Shown one piece after another: positions 25,579-34,553 of a stretch of DNA of 64,000 nt. The DNA comes from Methanobacterium bryantii (GTDB taxonomy: Archaea > Methanobacteriota > Methanobacteria > Methanobacteriales > Methanobacteriaceae). How positions within the stretch are numbered: position 1 is the stretch's first letter; the number at the start of each line of letters is the position of its first letter. The notes below the pieces were generated by a model. It was not told where the DNA came from and did no database searches. It saw only the letters and a list, made by a program, of their open reading frames with translations. Made by a program: the position numbers and the translations under genes. Location: positions 124,001 through 188,000 of the forward strand of contig NZ_LMVM01000023.1 in the NCBI RefSeq assembly GCF_002287175.1, read 5' to 3'.

Positions 25579-26259
25579 ATGGAAACTTTAAAAAAATCAC
25601 ATGAATACAAACCATTTATAAAACTTTTAGGTAAAATAATAATCATACTAATCATCATACAACTTCTAAGGGCTTTTGTAATGGACAGCCTGTGGTATGT
25701 GATAAAACCCGGAGAAAATATAGTATTGTTCCAAATTTTAAATGGAATTTCGTTCCTTATTGTCGGAATATTACTTTTAGTATTGTTTAAGCCATCACTA
25801 AACGATTTGAGCCTGAATTTAGACGATGTTAGAAAAAGAACAAAAATAATTTACTTTGCAGGGATGATAGCGCTTCCAGTTTTCATAGTTTTACCTGTGG
25901 TTCTAGGAGCCGAGCTTGATATTATCCTGCTGAGTTTTATATTCGGACTTATTGTGCCTGCATTTGAAGAGCTTTTGTTTAGGGGATACCTTTGGAACAA
26001 TATGCAGAATTCTCTTAAAGGGAAACATTCAGGATTAATTACATGGATTACCATTACTATTCTATTTGGATTATGGCATATTGGATACATAGATGTATTT
26101 CTAATCCATCCAAAAGAGTTTGCCCTGGTACCACTGTTAATAGGTAAGATAGAAGTTGGACTAATATTAGGGGCTGTTGTAGGTTTTATACGCCTTAAGA
26201 CCAACAAAGTCTATGGATCTTTCTTATTCCATGGATTCTGGAATATTTTTGCACCTTAA
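25579..26259 (+). CDS. CPBP-family intramembrane glutamic protease
   Basis: This 226-residue membrane protein has the CPBP (CaaX protease/bacteriocin-processing, Abi) motifs: EELLFRG with glutamates at 130-131 and Arg 135, FGLWH, and HGFWN. In Rce1 the first glutamate and the histidines form the active site. In prokaryotes such proteins process or give immunity to peptides. It ends the DUF2178/XRE cluster and is followed by uppS after 25 bases. The substrate is unknown. Confidence 0.88.
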   Translation: METLKKSHEYKPFIKLLGKIIIILIIIQLLRAFVMDSLWYVIKPGENIVLFQILNGISFLIVGILLLVLFKPSLNDLSLNLDDVRKRTKIIYFAGMIALPVFIVLPVVLGAELDIILLSFIFGLIVPAFEELLFRGYLWNNMQNSLKGKHSGLITWITITILFGLWHIGYIDVFLIHPKEFALVPLLIGKIEVGLILGAVVGFIRLKTNKVYGSFLFHGFWNIFAP

Positions 26260-26284
26260 TAGATGAAAATTGGAGGTTTAAATT

Positions 26285-27052
26285 ATGAAACAGTTGAAGT
26301 TTATTTATGATATTTATGAGTGGTACATATCCCGAAATCTCAAACCAGAAAACCTGCCCAAACATATAGCAATAATAATGGATGGTAATAGGAGATACAC
26401 AAAAATAATGGGCAACATGGAAGTTATAGACGGACATAAAAAGGGAGTGAGTACCCTTGAAAAAGTTATGGACTGGTCCATTGAACTGGGAATAGAAATT
26501 ATCACTGTTTATGCATTTTCCACGGAAAACTTCAAAAGGCCTCCCAAAGAAGTGGAGGGTTTAATGAAACTCTTCCAGAAAAATTTTGAAGATGTGGCGA
26601 AAAACCCTAAGATCCATAAAAATGAAGTCCGAATTAAAGCAGTGGGTAATCTAAATTTACTCCCAGAATATGTCAGGGAAGCCATTAGAACTGCAGAGGA
26701 ATCCACAGCCCACTACCACAAAAAACATGTGAACTTTGCAATCGGTTATGACGGGCGTATGGAAATTATCGACGCTATAAAAAAGATTTCAAAGGAAGTA
26801 AAAGAGAATAAATTAGATATAAATGAAATAAACGAAGATATAGTTAATAGAAATTTGTATACCGCAGGTTTAGATGATCCCAACCTTATTATAAGGACAA
26901 GTGGGGAAGAAAGGCTCAGCGGGTTCCTATTGTGGCAATCTTCTTATTCGGAGTTATATTTCTGCGATAGTTTATGGCCAGAGCTTAGAAAAGTTGATTT
27001 TTTAAGAGCTCTCAGGTCGTATCAAGAAAGAGAAAGGCGCTTTGGAATTTAA
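26285..27052 (+). CDS. uppS: cis-Prenyltransferase (polyprenyl diphosphate synthase)
   Basis: This 255-residue enzyme extends a short prenyl diphosphate to a long cis-polyprenyl carrier for cell-wall and glycan assembly. Family motifs are complete: HIAIIMDGNRRY, YAFSTENFKRP, and RTSGEERLSGFLLWQ near the C-terminus. ATG follows GGAGG. It is 25 bases after the CPBP protease. It ends 68 bases before the convergent DUF116 gene, and hairpins lie between them. Confidence 0.94.
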   Translation: MKQLKFIYDIYEWYISRNLKPENLPKHIAIIMDGNRRYTKIMGNMEVIDGHKKGVSTLEKVMDWSIELGIEIITVYAFSTENFKRPPKEVEGLMKLFQKNFEDVAKNPKIHKNEVRIKAVGNLNLLPEYVREAIRTAEESTAHYHKKHVNFAIGYDGRMEIIDAIKKISKEVKENKLDINEINEDIVNRNLYTAGLDDPNLIIRTSGEERLSGFLLWQSSYSELYFCDSLWPELRKVDFLRALRSYQERERRFGI

Positions 27053-27081
27053 ATACACATTCAAATAAAATTGAAGTTGAT

Positions 27082-27124
27082 GAAAATCGAAGATTTTCGA
27101 ACATTAAAAATCAAAGATTTTTAA
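27082..27124. terminator. Pair of triloop hairpins between convergent genes
   Basis: Two perfect hairpins sit in tandem: a 7 bp stem with GAA loop (27082-27098) and a 9 bp stem with AAA loop (27104-27124). The second overlaps the stop codon of the minus-strand DUF116 gene. They would serve as a bidirectional end for uppS and DUF116 and have the same form as the hairpin clusters. Confidence 0.6.
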
Positions 27125-27828
27125 AGTATTTTACGTTTAGGGCGTTCAACAACACATGAAGCACTTTTATTTGGCAGTACCATATTTTGAGGCGTTTCAA
27201 TACCTATTTTATCAAGAACTGCCCTTATATCAACTTTAGTACAGACACACCCATCTTTCAGGAGAGGGACTCCCTGACACGGGACATGGGATAAATTCAT
27301 CATTGCTAAATTCAAGTCTTGATGACATGCAACACCTAAAACGCCCTTAAATTCATGGTTTTGAGCAATCTTCTTCAAAAAGGTTGATCCAGGTATTATA
27401 AACACATCGTATCCTTCATTTTCCGCTTTATTTTTTAAAACACCTATCACGCATCGATTACAGTCAGTGCAGTGAAGGCCGGTAGAGTCCAGTTTGGCCT
27501 CACATCTTGGACTTCTTAAACAATGGGGAAGTACTAAAATCTTATCTTTGTTATCTACATCATTAAAAGCCTTTTCATTAACTTTATTTCTTACTTCAAC
27601 ACCCATTTGATCCACAATTTTTTCATCTAAACCAACATTTCCTGCGAACTTTTTAAATAAGCCATAAAACACGTCTATTGTAAACAGAAGCAGCTTAGGA
27701 AAAATAAGGCGTTCCTGCTTTATAAGAATCCGTCCAAGGATAAGTGCTACCGATAGCAGACTTAAAATAAAAATACCTGCAATAAACACTATCTGTCCAA
27801 AAATGGTGTAAAATTCGTAAATTGACAT
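27121..27828 (-). CDS. DUF116 membrane-anchored protein
   Basis: This 235-residue protein begins with a hydrophobic helix (about residues 10-35) and carries the DUF116 cysteine pattern LPHCLRSPRC followed by HCTDCNRCVIG, then GVACHQDL and a CVCT motif. The cysteines are likely metal or cluster ligands. DUF116 proteins are widespread in anaerobes, often near lipoate or tRNA genes, without a proven role. It is convergent with uppS. Confidence 0.85.
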   Translation of the reverse strand: MSIYEFYTIFGQIVFIAGIFILSLLSVALILGRILIKQERLIFPKLLLFTIDVFYGLFKKFAGNVGLDEKIVDQMGVEVRNKVNEKAFNDVDNKDKILVLPHCLRSPRCEAKLDSTGLHCTDCNRCVIGVLKNKAENEGYDVFIIPGSTFLKKIAQNHEFKGVLGVACHQDLNLAMMNLSHVPCQGVPLLKDGCVCTKVDIRAVLDKIGIETPQNMVLPNKSASCVVERPKRKIL

Positions 27829-27921
27829 ATTGATCTAAATCTAAGTATTTTATGTTATATTAACCTAATGGTTATTAAAATTAGTTAAAAAAGAGTTATT
27901 TAGATTGATTATTCTTAATAT

Positions 27922-28407
27922 TCAAAATTTTTCAACTTTGAATTTTTTAACAGTTCCTTCAACTTCAACACCGCCTTTCGATGCTGTTATTTGTGTATCT
28001 GAAAGATCATCACATGCACATAATATATCCTGTTCTGGATGAGTACCTGGAACTATATTACAACTTAAATTAATGTAGTTTCCTGCTGCTACAACCATCG
28101 GAAGCCTTCTGGAAGTTGGATGATTTTCTGGAAGAACAGTAATTGGAAAATTCATTTCTCTAAGTAAATAAAGCATACTTCTTATTCCTTTTTCAGCTTT
28201 TTTACTATTTTCAAATGCAGAAACTGCAATTATATCCTCGGGTTCAAGAAAAGCAACTATCTCTTCTTTATCAGGCGTACCTATAAATATCTGCTTTTTT
28301 TCTCCAGCCTTTAATATGCCCAGTTCTCCAGATTCTCCGATTAAAAATAAAATTTCGTCTCCAGTTATTCTAATGCTTCTACGTTGTCTGACTGGCATGA
28401 TGGACAT
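27922..28407 (-). CDS. Conserved protein of unknown function
   Basis: This 161-residue soluble protein is not recognised. It contains the phrases ILFLIGESGELGILK and VLPENHPTSRRLPMV, and a late CACDDLSDT. The start (ATG 28407) lies inside the preceding zinc-ribbon gene, overlapping by 43 bases in another frame, so the two are probably coupled. No strong ribosome site is seen. It may cooperate with the zinc-ribbon protein. Confidence 0.65.
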   Translation of the reverse strand: MSIMPVRQRRSIRITGDEILFLIGESGELGILKAGEKKQIFIGTPDKEEIVAFLEPEDIIAVSAFENSKKAEKGIRSMLYLLREMNFPITVLPENHPTSRRLPMVVAAGNYINLSCNIVPGTHPEQDILCACDDLSDTQITASKGGVEVEGTVKKFKVEKF

Positions 28408-28520
28408 ACTACTCTTTTTCCAATTCCTTTAAACTCGTTTCCACAATCCCGGCATCGATATCTTTTTGTTTTAAGCTTTTTCAGTTTAATATCTGCCATT
28501 GGTCCTCCAACTGTACACAT
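28365..28520 (-). CDS. Small zinc-ribbon protein
   Basis: This 51-residue protein has two CxxC knuckles: CRDCGNEF and CPSCQSDN, typical of a zinc ribbon, with a basic KLKKLKTKRYR stretch before the first. Start at ATG 28520 is preceded by GGTGATAAT; an internal ATG at 28499 follows GGAGG and would give 44 residues. It overlaps the start of the next gene by 43 bases. A role in nucleic-acid binding or as a rubredoxin-like part is possible. Confidence 0.7.
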   Translation of the reverse strand: MCTVGGPMADIKLKKLKTKRYRCRDCGNEFKGIGKRVVCPSCQSDNVEALE

Positions 28521-28650
28521 ATTATCACCAATTCTGCTTATGTAATCAGTATTATTTATTCTTTATGATGTAAATTTTAATAAAGAAGTTCAAATTAATA
28601 GTGATTTAAAAACTATTATGTCCATGATCCCCTGTTTATATGTCATATAT

Positions 28651-28816
28651 TGAAAAATCTAGGATTTTTCACATTAAAATAAAAATTTTCAATCTTTACA
28701 TATTTACAAAAATATGTTCTGTGAACTGGAAAACACGAAGTGTTTGCGGTTGAAAATCTTCGATTTTAAACCGGAAAAATTTTCTATTTTTCTGTCACAA
28801 AACCTTTGGTTTTGTG
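28651..28816. repeat. Hairpin cluster C (triloop palindromes)
   Basis: Five perfect inverted repeats occur in 170 bases: 28651-28671 (9 bp, loop TAG), 28731-28745 (6 bp, GAA), 28753-28767 (6 bp, TTC), 28774-28792 (7 bp, five-base loop) and 28796-28816 (9 bp, TTT). The fourth contains the exact reverse complement of the hairpin at 10744-10762 in cluster B. The cluster lies beyond the 3' end of the methyltransferase gene. The gap 28521-28847 holds no gene. Confidence 0.8.
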
Positions 28817-28847
28817 AACATGCAAACCTGAGCGTAAATAAATGTTG

Positions 28848-29642
28848 TTATTTACACTTCAGTAATCGGACAATTATCACAGGAGGTATTTCATACCAAT
28901 CAAATTTATGTGAATTATCCTTACATTGAAAGACAGGTTCAGCGAATCCATTAATAACAAATCCTGCTTTAAAACACGTTTTGAACAACTGTGATAATGG
29001 TCTGTGATAATATAATTGAGGTACAGGCTGGTTTACAATTCCTATTCCTTCATGAACGCGAGGATTAATATATTCAAATAAATGAACACCCTTTCTTACA
29101 CAAATTTCATTACCCGCGTCCTCTGTTTCCACAACCGTTCTCATAGAAGGAGATTGAAAACAAGGATGCATTATTGAAAATACAAATATTCCATTTATTT
29201 TAAGTAATTCATATACCATATCCAGAAGTGGAACGACGTCAGCAATATCCATAATTGCCATATTGGACACTGCTTTATCAAATTCGCCAAAATTTTTCAA
29301 TTTCATTAGTTCTTCATAGTTTGTTGCGTCAATAACTAAAAAATCTATCTTATTTAGATAATCAAAACAGCGTTTTTGTGCATTTTCAATCATTTTACTG
29401 CTATAATCAAATGCAGTCACTTTAGCTCCAAGTTCAACTAACCTTTTTGAAAAATTTCCATTACCACAGGCTATATCCAGAACTTTATCTTCAGGACTAA
29501 TAGAAAGAAGTCTTTCTGTTTCTGGCCTTATAATTTCTCTATGAAACTGATTACTGTACTCTCCCATCTTATTATCCCAAAAATCTGCGTTTTTCTCCCA
29601 TCTCTTTTTGCTTTCATCAACAGTATCTGCCCAGTTGCTCAT
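28848..29642 (-). CDS. Class I SAM-dependent methyltransferase
   Basis: This 264-residue protein has the methyltransferase motif I VLDIACGNGNFSKRL at about residues 57-71, followed by TAFDYSSKMI (motif II). The C-terminal half carries MHPCFQSP and a region resembling small-molecule methylases. The substrate is unknown. ATG 29642 follows GGGGATGTGAAT. It is transcribed away from the chelatase gene and ends at hairpin cluster C. Confidence 0.85.
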   Translation of the reverse strand: MSNWADTVDESKKRWEKNADFWDNKMGEYSNQFHREIIRPETERLLSISPEDKVLDIACGNGNFSKRLVELGAKVTAFDYSSKMIENAQKRCFDYLNKIDFLVIDATNYEELMKLKNFGEFDKAVSNMAIMDIADVVPLLDMVYELLKINGIFVFSIMHPCFQSPSMRTVVETEDAGNEICVRKGVHLFEYINPRVHEGIGIVNQPVPQLYYHRPLSQLFKTCFKAGFVINGFAEPVFQCKDNSHKFDWYEIPPVIIVRLLKCK

Positions 29643-29877
29643 ATTCACATCCCCAAATAAATTATCAATAGATACACCCCATATCTATTGATAGCCTTTC
29701 CCTAACTCTTATCAAACTACATTATTTTATTTTCCTTAAATTTCTAGATAACCGCCAGTTATTGGTTAAAATAATATTATTGATAATATATTTATGGATC
29801 AAATTTATAGTATTAATACTAACAAAAGTTCTAATTTAATAAATTAAAATTATTTCACAATAGAAACGGTGAGACTA

Positions 29878-32016
29878 TTGAAAAACCTTATTTTTCCATT
29901 TTCGGCAATTGTAGGTCAGGAAAACGTGAAAAAAGCGCTTATACTAAACGCCATAAATCCGGGGATCGGTGGGGTCCTTATCAAAGGAGATAAGGGTACC
30001 GGTAAAACTACTGCAGTAAGGGCGCTTGCAGATCTTTTACCCTCGCTTAAAGTTGTAAAAGGATGCCCATTTAACTGTGATCCTGATGATGAGGAATCTG
30101 CATGCAATACATGCAAATCAGACAATGCAGAAATTGAAGAGAAGAAAATGAGAGTAGTAGAACTTCCACTCGGTTCTACAGAAGACCGCGTAGTTGGATC
30201 AATAAACATTGAAAAAGCATTAAAAGAAGGTACTCGGGCTTTAGAGCCAGGAATACTGGCAGAAGCCAATAGAAATATACTTTATATTGATGAAATTAAC
30301 CTTCTTGACGATAATTTAGTAGATGTCCTGTTAGACGCTGCTGCATATGGAATAAATATTGTAGAAAGGGAGGGGATCTCAGTATCACATCCCTCCAGAT
30401 TTATACTGGTTGGAACAATGAACCCTGCTGAAGGTGAGCTCAGACCACAGCTTTCTGATAGAATTGGCCTGCACATCATAGTGCACAGTATCATGGACAT
30501 AGAAGACCGTGTTGAAATAATGGCAAGAAGAGAAGAATTTGAAAGAGATCCCACTGCTTTTAAAAGAAAATTCAGTACATCACAAAAAGAGATACTGGAT
30601 GATATCTTAAATGCTAGAGCATTACTCAAGGATGTTAAAATTTCTCCAGAACTAATGAAAATAATAGCACATGTATGTGTTGACATGGGCGTTGATGGCC
30701 ACAGGGCAGATATTGCAATACTTAAAACATCAAAAACTATTGCTGCTTACAATAAGCATTTAAAAGTTGATTATAATGATGTCGAAGAAGCTGTGATGCT
30801 TGTACTTGGAGAAAGACTTCAAAAATCTTATGATCAAAAAAAGATTAAACAAAAGCTTGAAAAAGCAATTTCAGATACAGAAGATGAACAAAAAGAAGAT
30901 GAAGATCAAACCCAAGAAGAGCAAGATAATAGTGAAGGAGATTCTGAAACTGCAGAAAATCAGGACGAAAAAGCCTCTGATGATGAAAATCAATCCCAAG
31001 AAGGGCAAAATGAAGATGATAGTGGTTTAAAACCTGAAACTGAAGAAAATCAAGAAGAAGTCAATGATGAGGAAGATCAACCCCCTGAAGAGCATGGCAA
31101 TGTAAACGTTACCCCCCATCCTACTGAGCAGCCTGAAGATCCTGAAAAAGAAAAAAAAGGAATCATTTTGAAAAGTATTGAAGAAGAAGGAACTCCTGTA
31201 GATTCTGATGACGACGAAGTCGATATTAAAAAGCTCCTTAAAATGAAAGGTAAAAAAAAGAACAGGTTGTATGGAAAACGGGTCGATTCAAAAACTCAAA
31301 AAGGGAAGTACATAAAAAGTAAAATTCCTAAAAATGTTTCAAATGATATAGCAATAGATGCAACTTTAAGGGCAGCTGCCATTAAATCAAACGGCAGCAT
31401 TAATGTTAAAAATGAACATATACGCCACAAGGTTAGAAAACATGGCGCAAAAGCATCAATAGCTCTTGTGGTAGATATAAGCGGATCTATGTTTTCACAA
31501 AGGAAAGCAAATAAGATTAAAGGTATTTTAAATCAATTGATTGAAGATATAAACCACCATAATGATAAAATAAGTGTTATTGGATTTAAAGGTCAGGAAG
31601 CTGAAGTTATAATCCCAACAACAAGAAGAGCTTCCTCATTTAAAGAACAAGTTGATAATATACGTGTTGGAGGCACCACTCCCCTTGCAGCAGGCCTTAA
31701 AAAAGGGTTAGAGCTTCTTAAAAAGGAAAAATTTAAAGAGGAGTTCGTCCCCATGATGATTGTACTAACAGACGGCATGCCGAATGTAGGCATCAACGAC
31801 AGGCCTGCAGAAGATGCCCTGAAAATTGCTGCAGACTTAAAAGAAAATGAGATACATACTATCATTGTTAATTTTGAGAGATCAGTTAAATACGGGCGAG
31901 ATATGAATATGGAACTTGCACTGGCATCTGGCGGCCGTTATTATGATTTAGAAGATATCAAAGACACAAAATGTGTTGTATCACAGATTGTTGAGCAGGA
32001 AAGATCCGTTTTATAA
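29878..32016 (+). CDS. Magnesium/cobalt-chelatase-type AAA-VWA protein
   Basis: This 712-residue protein fuses a ChlI-like AAA+ ATPase (Walker A GDKGTGKTT at about 37-45; Walker B LYIDEINLLDD) with a very acidic linker (about 331-454, rich in Glu/Asp/Gln) and a ChlD-like VWA domain with the MIDAS motif DISGSM near 532. Between them the ATPase has a cysteine cluster (CPFNC and CNTC). Such chelatases insert metals into tetrapyrroles, with a large CobN/ChlH subunit that is not in this window; in methanogens cobalt insertion for corrinoids is likely. TTG 29878 is chosen after GGTGA; the in-frame GTG overlaps that site. Confidence 0.88.
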   Translation: MKNLIFPFSAIVGQENVKKALILNAINPGIGGVLIKGDKGTGKTTAVRALADLLPSLKVVKGCPFNCDPDDEESACNTCKSDNAEIEEKKMRVVELPLGSTEDRVVGSINIEKALKEGTRALEPGILAEANRNILYIDEINLLDDNLVDVLLDAAAYGINIVEREGISVSHPSRFILVGTMNPAEGELRPQLSDRIGLHIIVHSIMDIEDRVEIMARREEFERDPTAFKRKFSTSQKEILDDILNARALLKDVKISPELMKIIAHVCVDMGVDGHRADIAILKTSKTIAAYNKHLKVDYNDVEEAVMLVLGERLQKSYDQKKIKQKLEKAISDTEDEQKEDEDQTQEEQDNSEGDSETAENQDEKASDDENQSQEGQNEDDSGLKPETEENQEEVNDEEDQPPEEHGNVNVTPHPTEQPEDPEKEKKGIILKSIEEEGTPVDSDDDEVDIKKLLKMKGKKKNRLYGKRVDSKTQKGKYIKSKIPKNVSNDIAIDATLRAAAIKSNGSINVKNEHIRHKVRKHGAKASIALVVDISGSMFSQRKANKIKGILNQLIEDINHHNDKISVIGFKGQEAEVIIPTTRRASSFKEQVDNIRVGGTTPLAAGLKKGLELLKKEKFKEEFVPMMIVLTDGMPNVGINDRPAEDALKIAADLKENEIHTIIVNFERSVKYGRDMNMELALASGGRYYDLEDIKDTKCVVSQIVEQERSVL

Positions 32017-32094
32017 ATGTACAACTGTAAAGAACTTATATAGACATCATAGATACAGCATCTGCGTTATAATGCCAGTTTATTCATTTTTAAC

Positions 32095-32409
32095 TTATTT
32101 TCCTTTGAAAGTGTAATTTTCAAGGGTTCCAGCCATTCCATTTCTGCTCCACCTCCAGTTCACATCTATGCGCAATGGAAATATAATCATATAGCCTGTT
32201 TTCTTTTATTCTACTTACCATTCCCGACATTTTACATATCTCATCATACACGAGGAAAAGTATTTTACTTCCTTTACTCCAGCCGCCAACATAATGTGAA
32301 TCTGGAATGAACACATCCGTCCATTTTTCATAAGTATCCTATCGAGCATGGTCTTCCAAACCTTTTCTTTTGGTGCATCTATGACAATTGAAAAATGCAT
32401 TTTCTCCAT
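32095..32409 (-). pseudogene. Broken SRPBCC (AHSA1-like) gene
   Basis: The frame begins MEKMHFSIVIDAPKEKVWKTM, as in SRPBCC-fold proteins, then shifts near 32340; a single missing base would restore YEKWTDVFIPDSHYVGG. A second shift near the end separates the frame from GTLENYTFKGK, a typical SRPBCC tail. The remaining length, 315 bases, is also short of the usual 450. It is one of three SRPBCC genes in a row and the only broken one. Confidence 0.75.
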
Positions 32410-32438
32410 TATTTTTCCTCCATTTAAATATCCAAATT

Positions 32439-32930
32439 CTATTTTTGCATCTTTTCCAACAGCTCATCAAGGCGATTATACGAATCATTAACTCCTTCTT
32501 CCATTCCAGACTGGAGCATTCCATCACGATCTTCAATTGTCAGAAAGACAGATTGAGATGTCATCTTTGTTCTGCCGCCAGTTAACGTCTCAAATATAGT
32601 CTTTTCAAGGATAACATGACCAGTTTCTGGAAGTCCTTCAAATTCAAATGTGCCAATGATTCTTTCTGGAGCTTTAACTTCATGATTTACTCCATGAAAT
32701 GCAAATTCATTCCCTTCAGGATCCTTTTGAATATATCGCCAGGACCCTCCGTTTTTCGATTCAAATATTTCAAGATTAGTTTCAAGTTCCCTTGGCCCAA
32801 TCCACTGCACATAAAGATCTGGATCTGTGTATGCTTTAAAAACAAGTTCCCGCGGCGCATTAAACTCCATTATAATAAAAATTTCCTGTTTTCCAGGTTC
32901 TGCAGTAATTTTTGTTTTATTATTCGCCAT
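32439..32930 (-). CDS. SRPBCC (AHSA1-like) domain protein
   Basis: This 163-residue protein is a single helix-grip fold of the AHSA1 group: EFNAPRELVFKAYTDPD, then WIGPRELE, GGSWRY and a C-terminal amphipathic helix. The fold binds hydrophobic ligands. The start at MANNKTK (32930) matches family members; a longer start at 32969 exists without a better ribosome site. It lies 46 bases after the related gene upstream and just before the broken copy. Confidence 0.85.
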   Translation of the reverse strand: MANNKTKITAEPGKQEIFIIMEFNAPRELVFKAYTDPDLYVQWIGPRELETNLEIFESKNGGSWRYIQKDPEGNEFAFHGVNHEVKAPERIIGTFEFEGLPETGHVILEKTIFETLTGGRTKMTSQSVFLTIEDRDGMLQSGMEEGVNDSYNRLDELLEKMQK

Positions 32931-32976
32931 TTTTTCAGCTCTTATACCAATTCCTTTCTCATTTAACATTCCAATT

Positions 32977-33462
32977 TTAACTTTTCGCCAGAAGTTCGGC
33001 GAGTTTATCTAATGATTCATTCCAGCCCTGCTGCATATCATTTAATTCAGTCTCACTGAGCCCTTTAATATCCGAATGTTTCACAATTAGCTTAGTTTTG
33101 TTATCTTGTTCTTCAAATGTTACTGTGATCGACATTTCCCGTGGAAAATCTGCACCCATTCCATAATACGTCGCTGAAACAGTGTTGCCTTCCTTATCTG
33201 CGAAAGAATCAGTCATTACCAGCCGTTCCGGTTCGACTATCTCCAGGTAAACCCCCTTACTGCAGAAATCTTGCCCGTCAGGTGCCCTCATGCAGCTGAA
33301 GTATTCACCTCCCTTTCGGAGATCTATCTTAGAGATAGGTGTTGTAAAGTCTTTTGGCCCCCACCACTGCATGAACATGTCAGGATCCGTCCATGCTTTC
33401 CATACAACTTCACGCGGCGCATCTAAATCACATGTGAGAACTAATTCTTTTTCATCTGCCAT
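32977..33462 (-). CDS. SRPBCC (AHSA1-like) domain protein
   Basis: This 161-residue paralogue of the next gene contains DLDAPREVVWKAWTDPD, WWGPKDF and GGEYFSCMRAPDG, all AHSA1 group hallmarks. ATG 33462 follows AGGAGTTG. It is first in a three-gene SRPBCC run whose last member is broken. Ligand and role are unknown; related bacterial proteins are often induced by stress. Confidence 0.87.
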   Translation of the reverse strand: MADEKELVLTCDLDAPREVVWKAWTDPDMFMQWWGPKDFTTPISKIDLRKGGEYFSCMRAPDGQDFCSKGVYLEIVEPERLVMTDSFADKEGNTVSATYYGMGADFPREMSITVTFEEQDNKTKLIVKHSDIKGLSETELNDMQQGWNESLDKLAELLAKS

Positions 33463-33711
33463 TTGTTTCAACTCCTTTTTTTGCTCGCTATCTACAAACT
33501 TAATAATCAATTAAAGTCATATAGTAATAATAAGTACTTCAAAAATTATAAACTTATCTTAAATCAAAATTAGACCATTTATTTAGAGAATTAATTAATG
33601 GTAAATTTAATATAACAAAAAATCATAACTAGTAATGTCTTTTGTTTTTGAATTCAAACTGAAAAAATAATAATGGCTCTAAGCTAAAATAATATTAAAT
33701 GTGTTTTGAAA

Positions 33712-34218
33712 ATGAAAATCGTTGTTTATCATGCAGAAGAGTGCGACAGGAAAAAATGTACTACAGTTAAACTTGGAAAACAGGGAAAAGTTAAAGTAGT
33801 CACAAAATTAAATCAATTACCTACCGGTGCAATTGTTTTAGATCCTTACTCCCCAAAATCATTATCTGTTGAAGACAGGGAGACAGTGATGGAAAAAGGG
33901 CTTGTAGGACTTGATTGCTCCTGGAAAAGGTTAAATAAAGTTCCTTATAGAATAAAAACAGGTAAAAACAGCAGATCACTGCCTTTCATGATTGCTGCAA
34001 ATCCCACCAATTATGGAAAGCCATGTATATTATCTACTGCTGAAGCAATTGCAGCAAGTTTTTATATAATTGGATTTAAAGATATAGCTACCGATATTAT
34101 GTCGGGGTTCAAGTGGGGACCGCATTTTCTAACGCTCAATGAAGAGCTTTTAGAAAGTTATTCTAAAGCTAAAAGCAGTTTAGAAGTTGTAGAAATTCAA
34201 AATGAATATATAAGTTAA
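33712..34218 (+). CDS. tsr3: Tsr3-type rRNA aminocarboxypropyltransferase (DUF367)
   Basis: This 168-residue protein matches archaeal Tsr3, which adds the aminocarboxypropyl group of S-adenosylmethionine to a hypermodified small-subunit rRNA base. Motifs: HAEECDRKKCT, GLDCSWK and LPFMIAANPTNYGKP, the last forming the SAM pocket. ATG 33712 is chosen although no strong ribosome site is seen; an in-frame TTG lies two codons earlier. The rpl40e gene follows 93 bases later. Confidence 0.92.
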   Translation: MKIVVYHAEECDRKKCTTVKLGKQGKVKVVTKLNQLPTGAIVLDPYSPKSLSVEDRETVMEKGLVGLDCSWKRLNKVPYRIKTGKNSRSLPFMIAANPTNYGKPCILSTAEAIAASFYIIGFKDIATDIMSGFKWGPHFLTLNEELLESYSKAKSSLEVVEIQNEYIS

Positions 34219-34311
34219 AAATATATTTATATAAAGAATTGACTAAAAGACGAGTATAATCAAGAACTCAATTTTAAACTGTGTTAAAACAGATGATAAA
34301 GGAGGCTAATA

Positions 34312-34458
34312 ATGGCTAGATTTGAAGAAGCAGAAAATAGAATATTCAATATCAAAATATGCTTAAAATGTAACGCAAGAAACCCACCAACTGCAAAAGT
34401 ATGCAGGAAGTGCGGATACAAAGGTCTAAGACCAAAAGCTAAAGAACCAAGGGGATAA
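34312..34458 (+). CDS. rpl40e: Ribosomal protein eL40
   Basis: This 48-residue basic protein has two CxxC pairs, CLKCNARN and CRKCGYKG, forming the zinc finger of archaeal L40e, followed by LRPKAKEPRG. ATG follows GGAGG with six bases between. Length matches the family. It lies between tsr3 and GGGP synthase. Confidence 0.95.
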   Translation: MARFEEAENRIFNIKICLKCNARNPPTAKVCRKCGYKGLRPKAKEPRG

Positions 34459-34553
34459 ATAAATTCCTTAAAGTTCAATTTGGGAGAGTATAACCTCCCA
34501 TTTATATTTATAATATCCATTTAACTTAATTAACTATTTTCTTGATGATGCTA

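Noticed and set aside
28714..28929. Plus-strand open frame of 71 codons
   Set aside because: It runs through hairpin cluster C and into the antisense of the methyltransferase gene.
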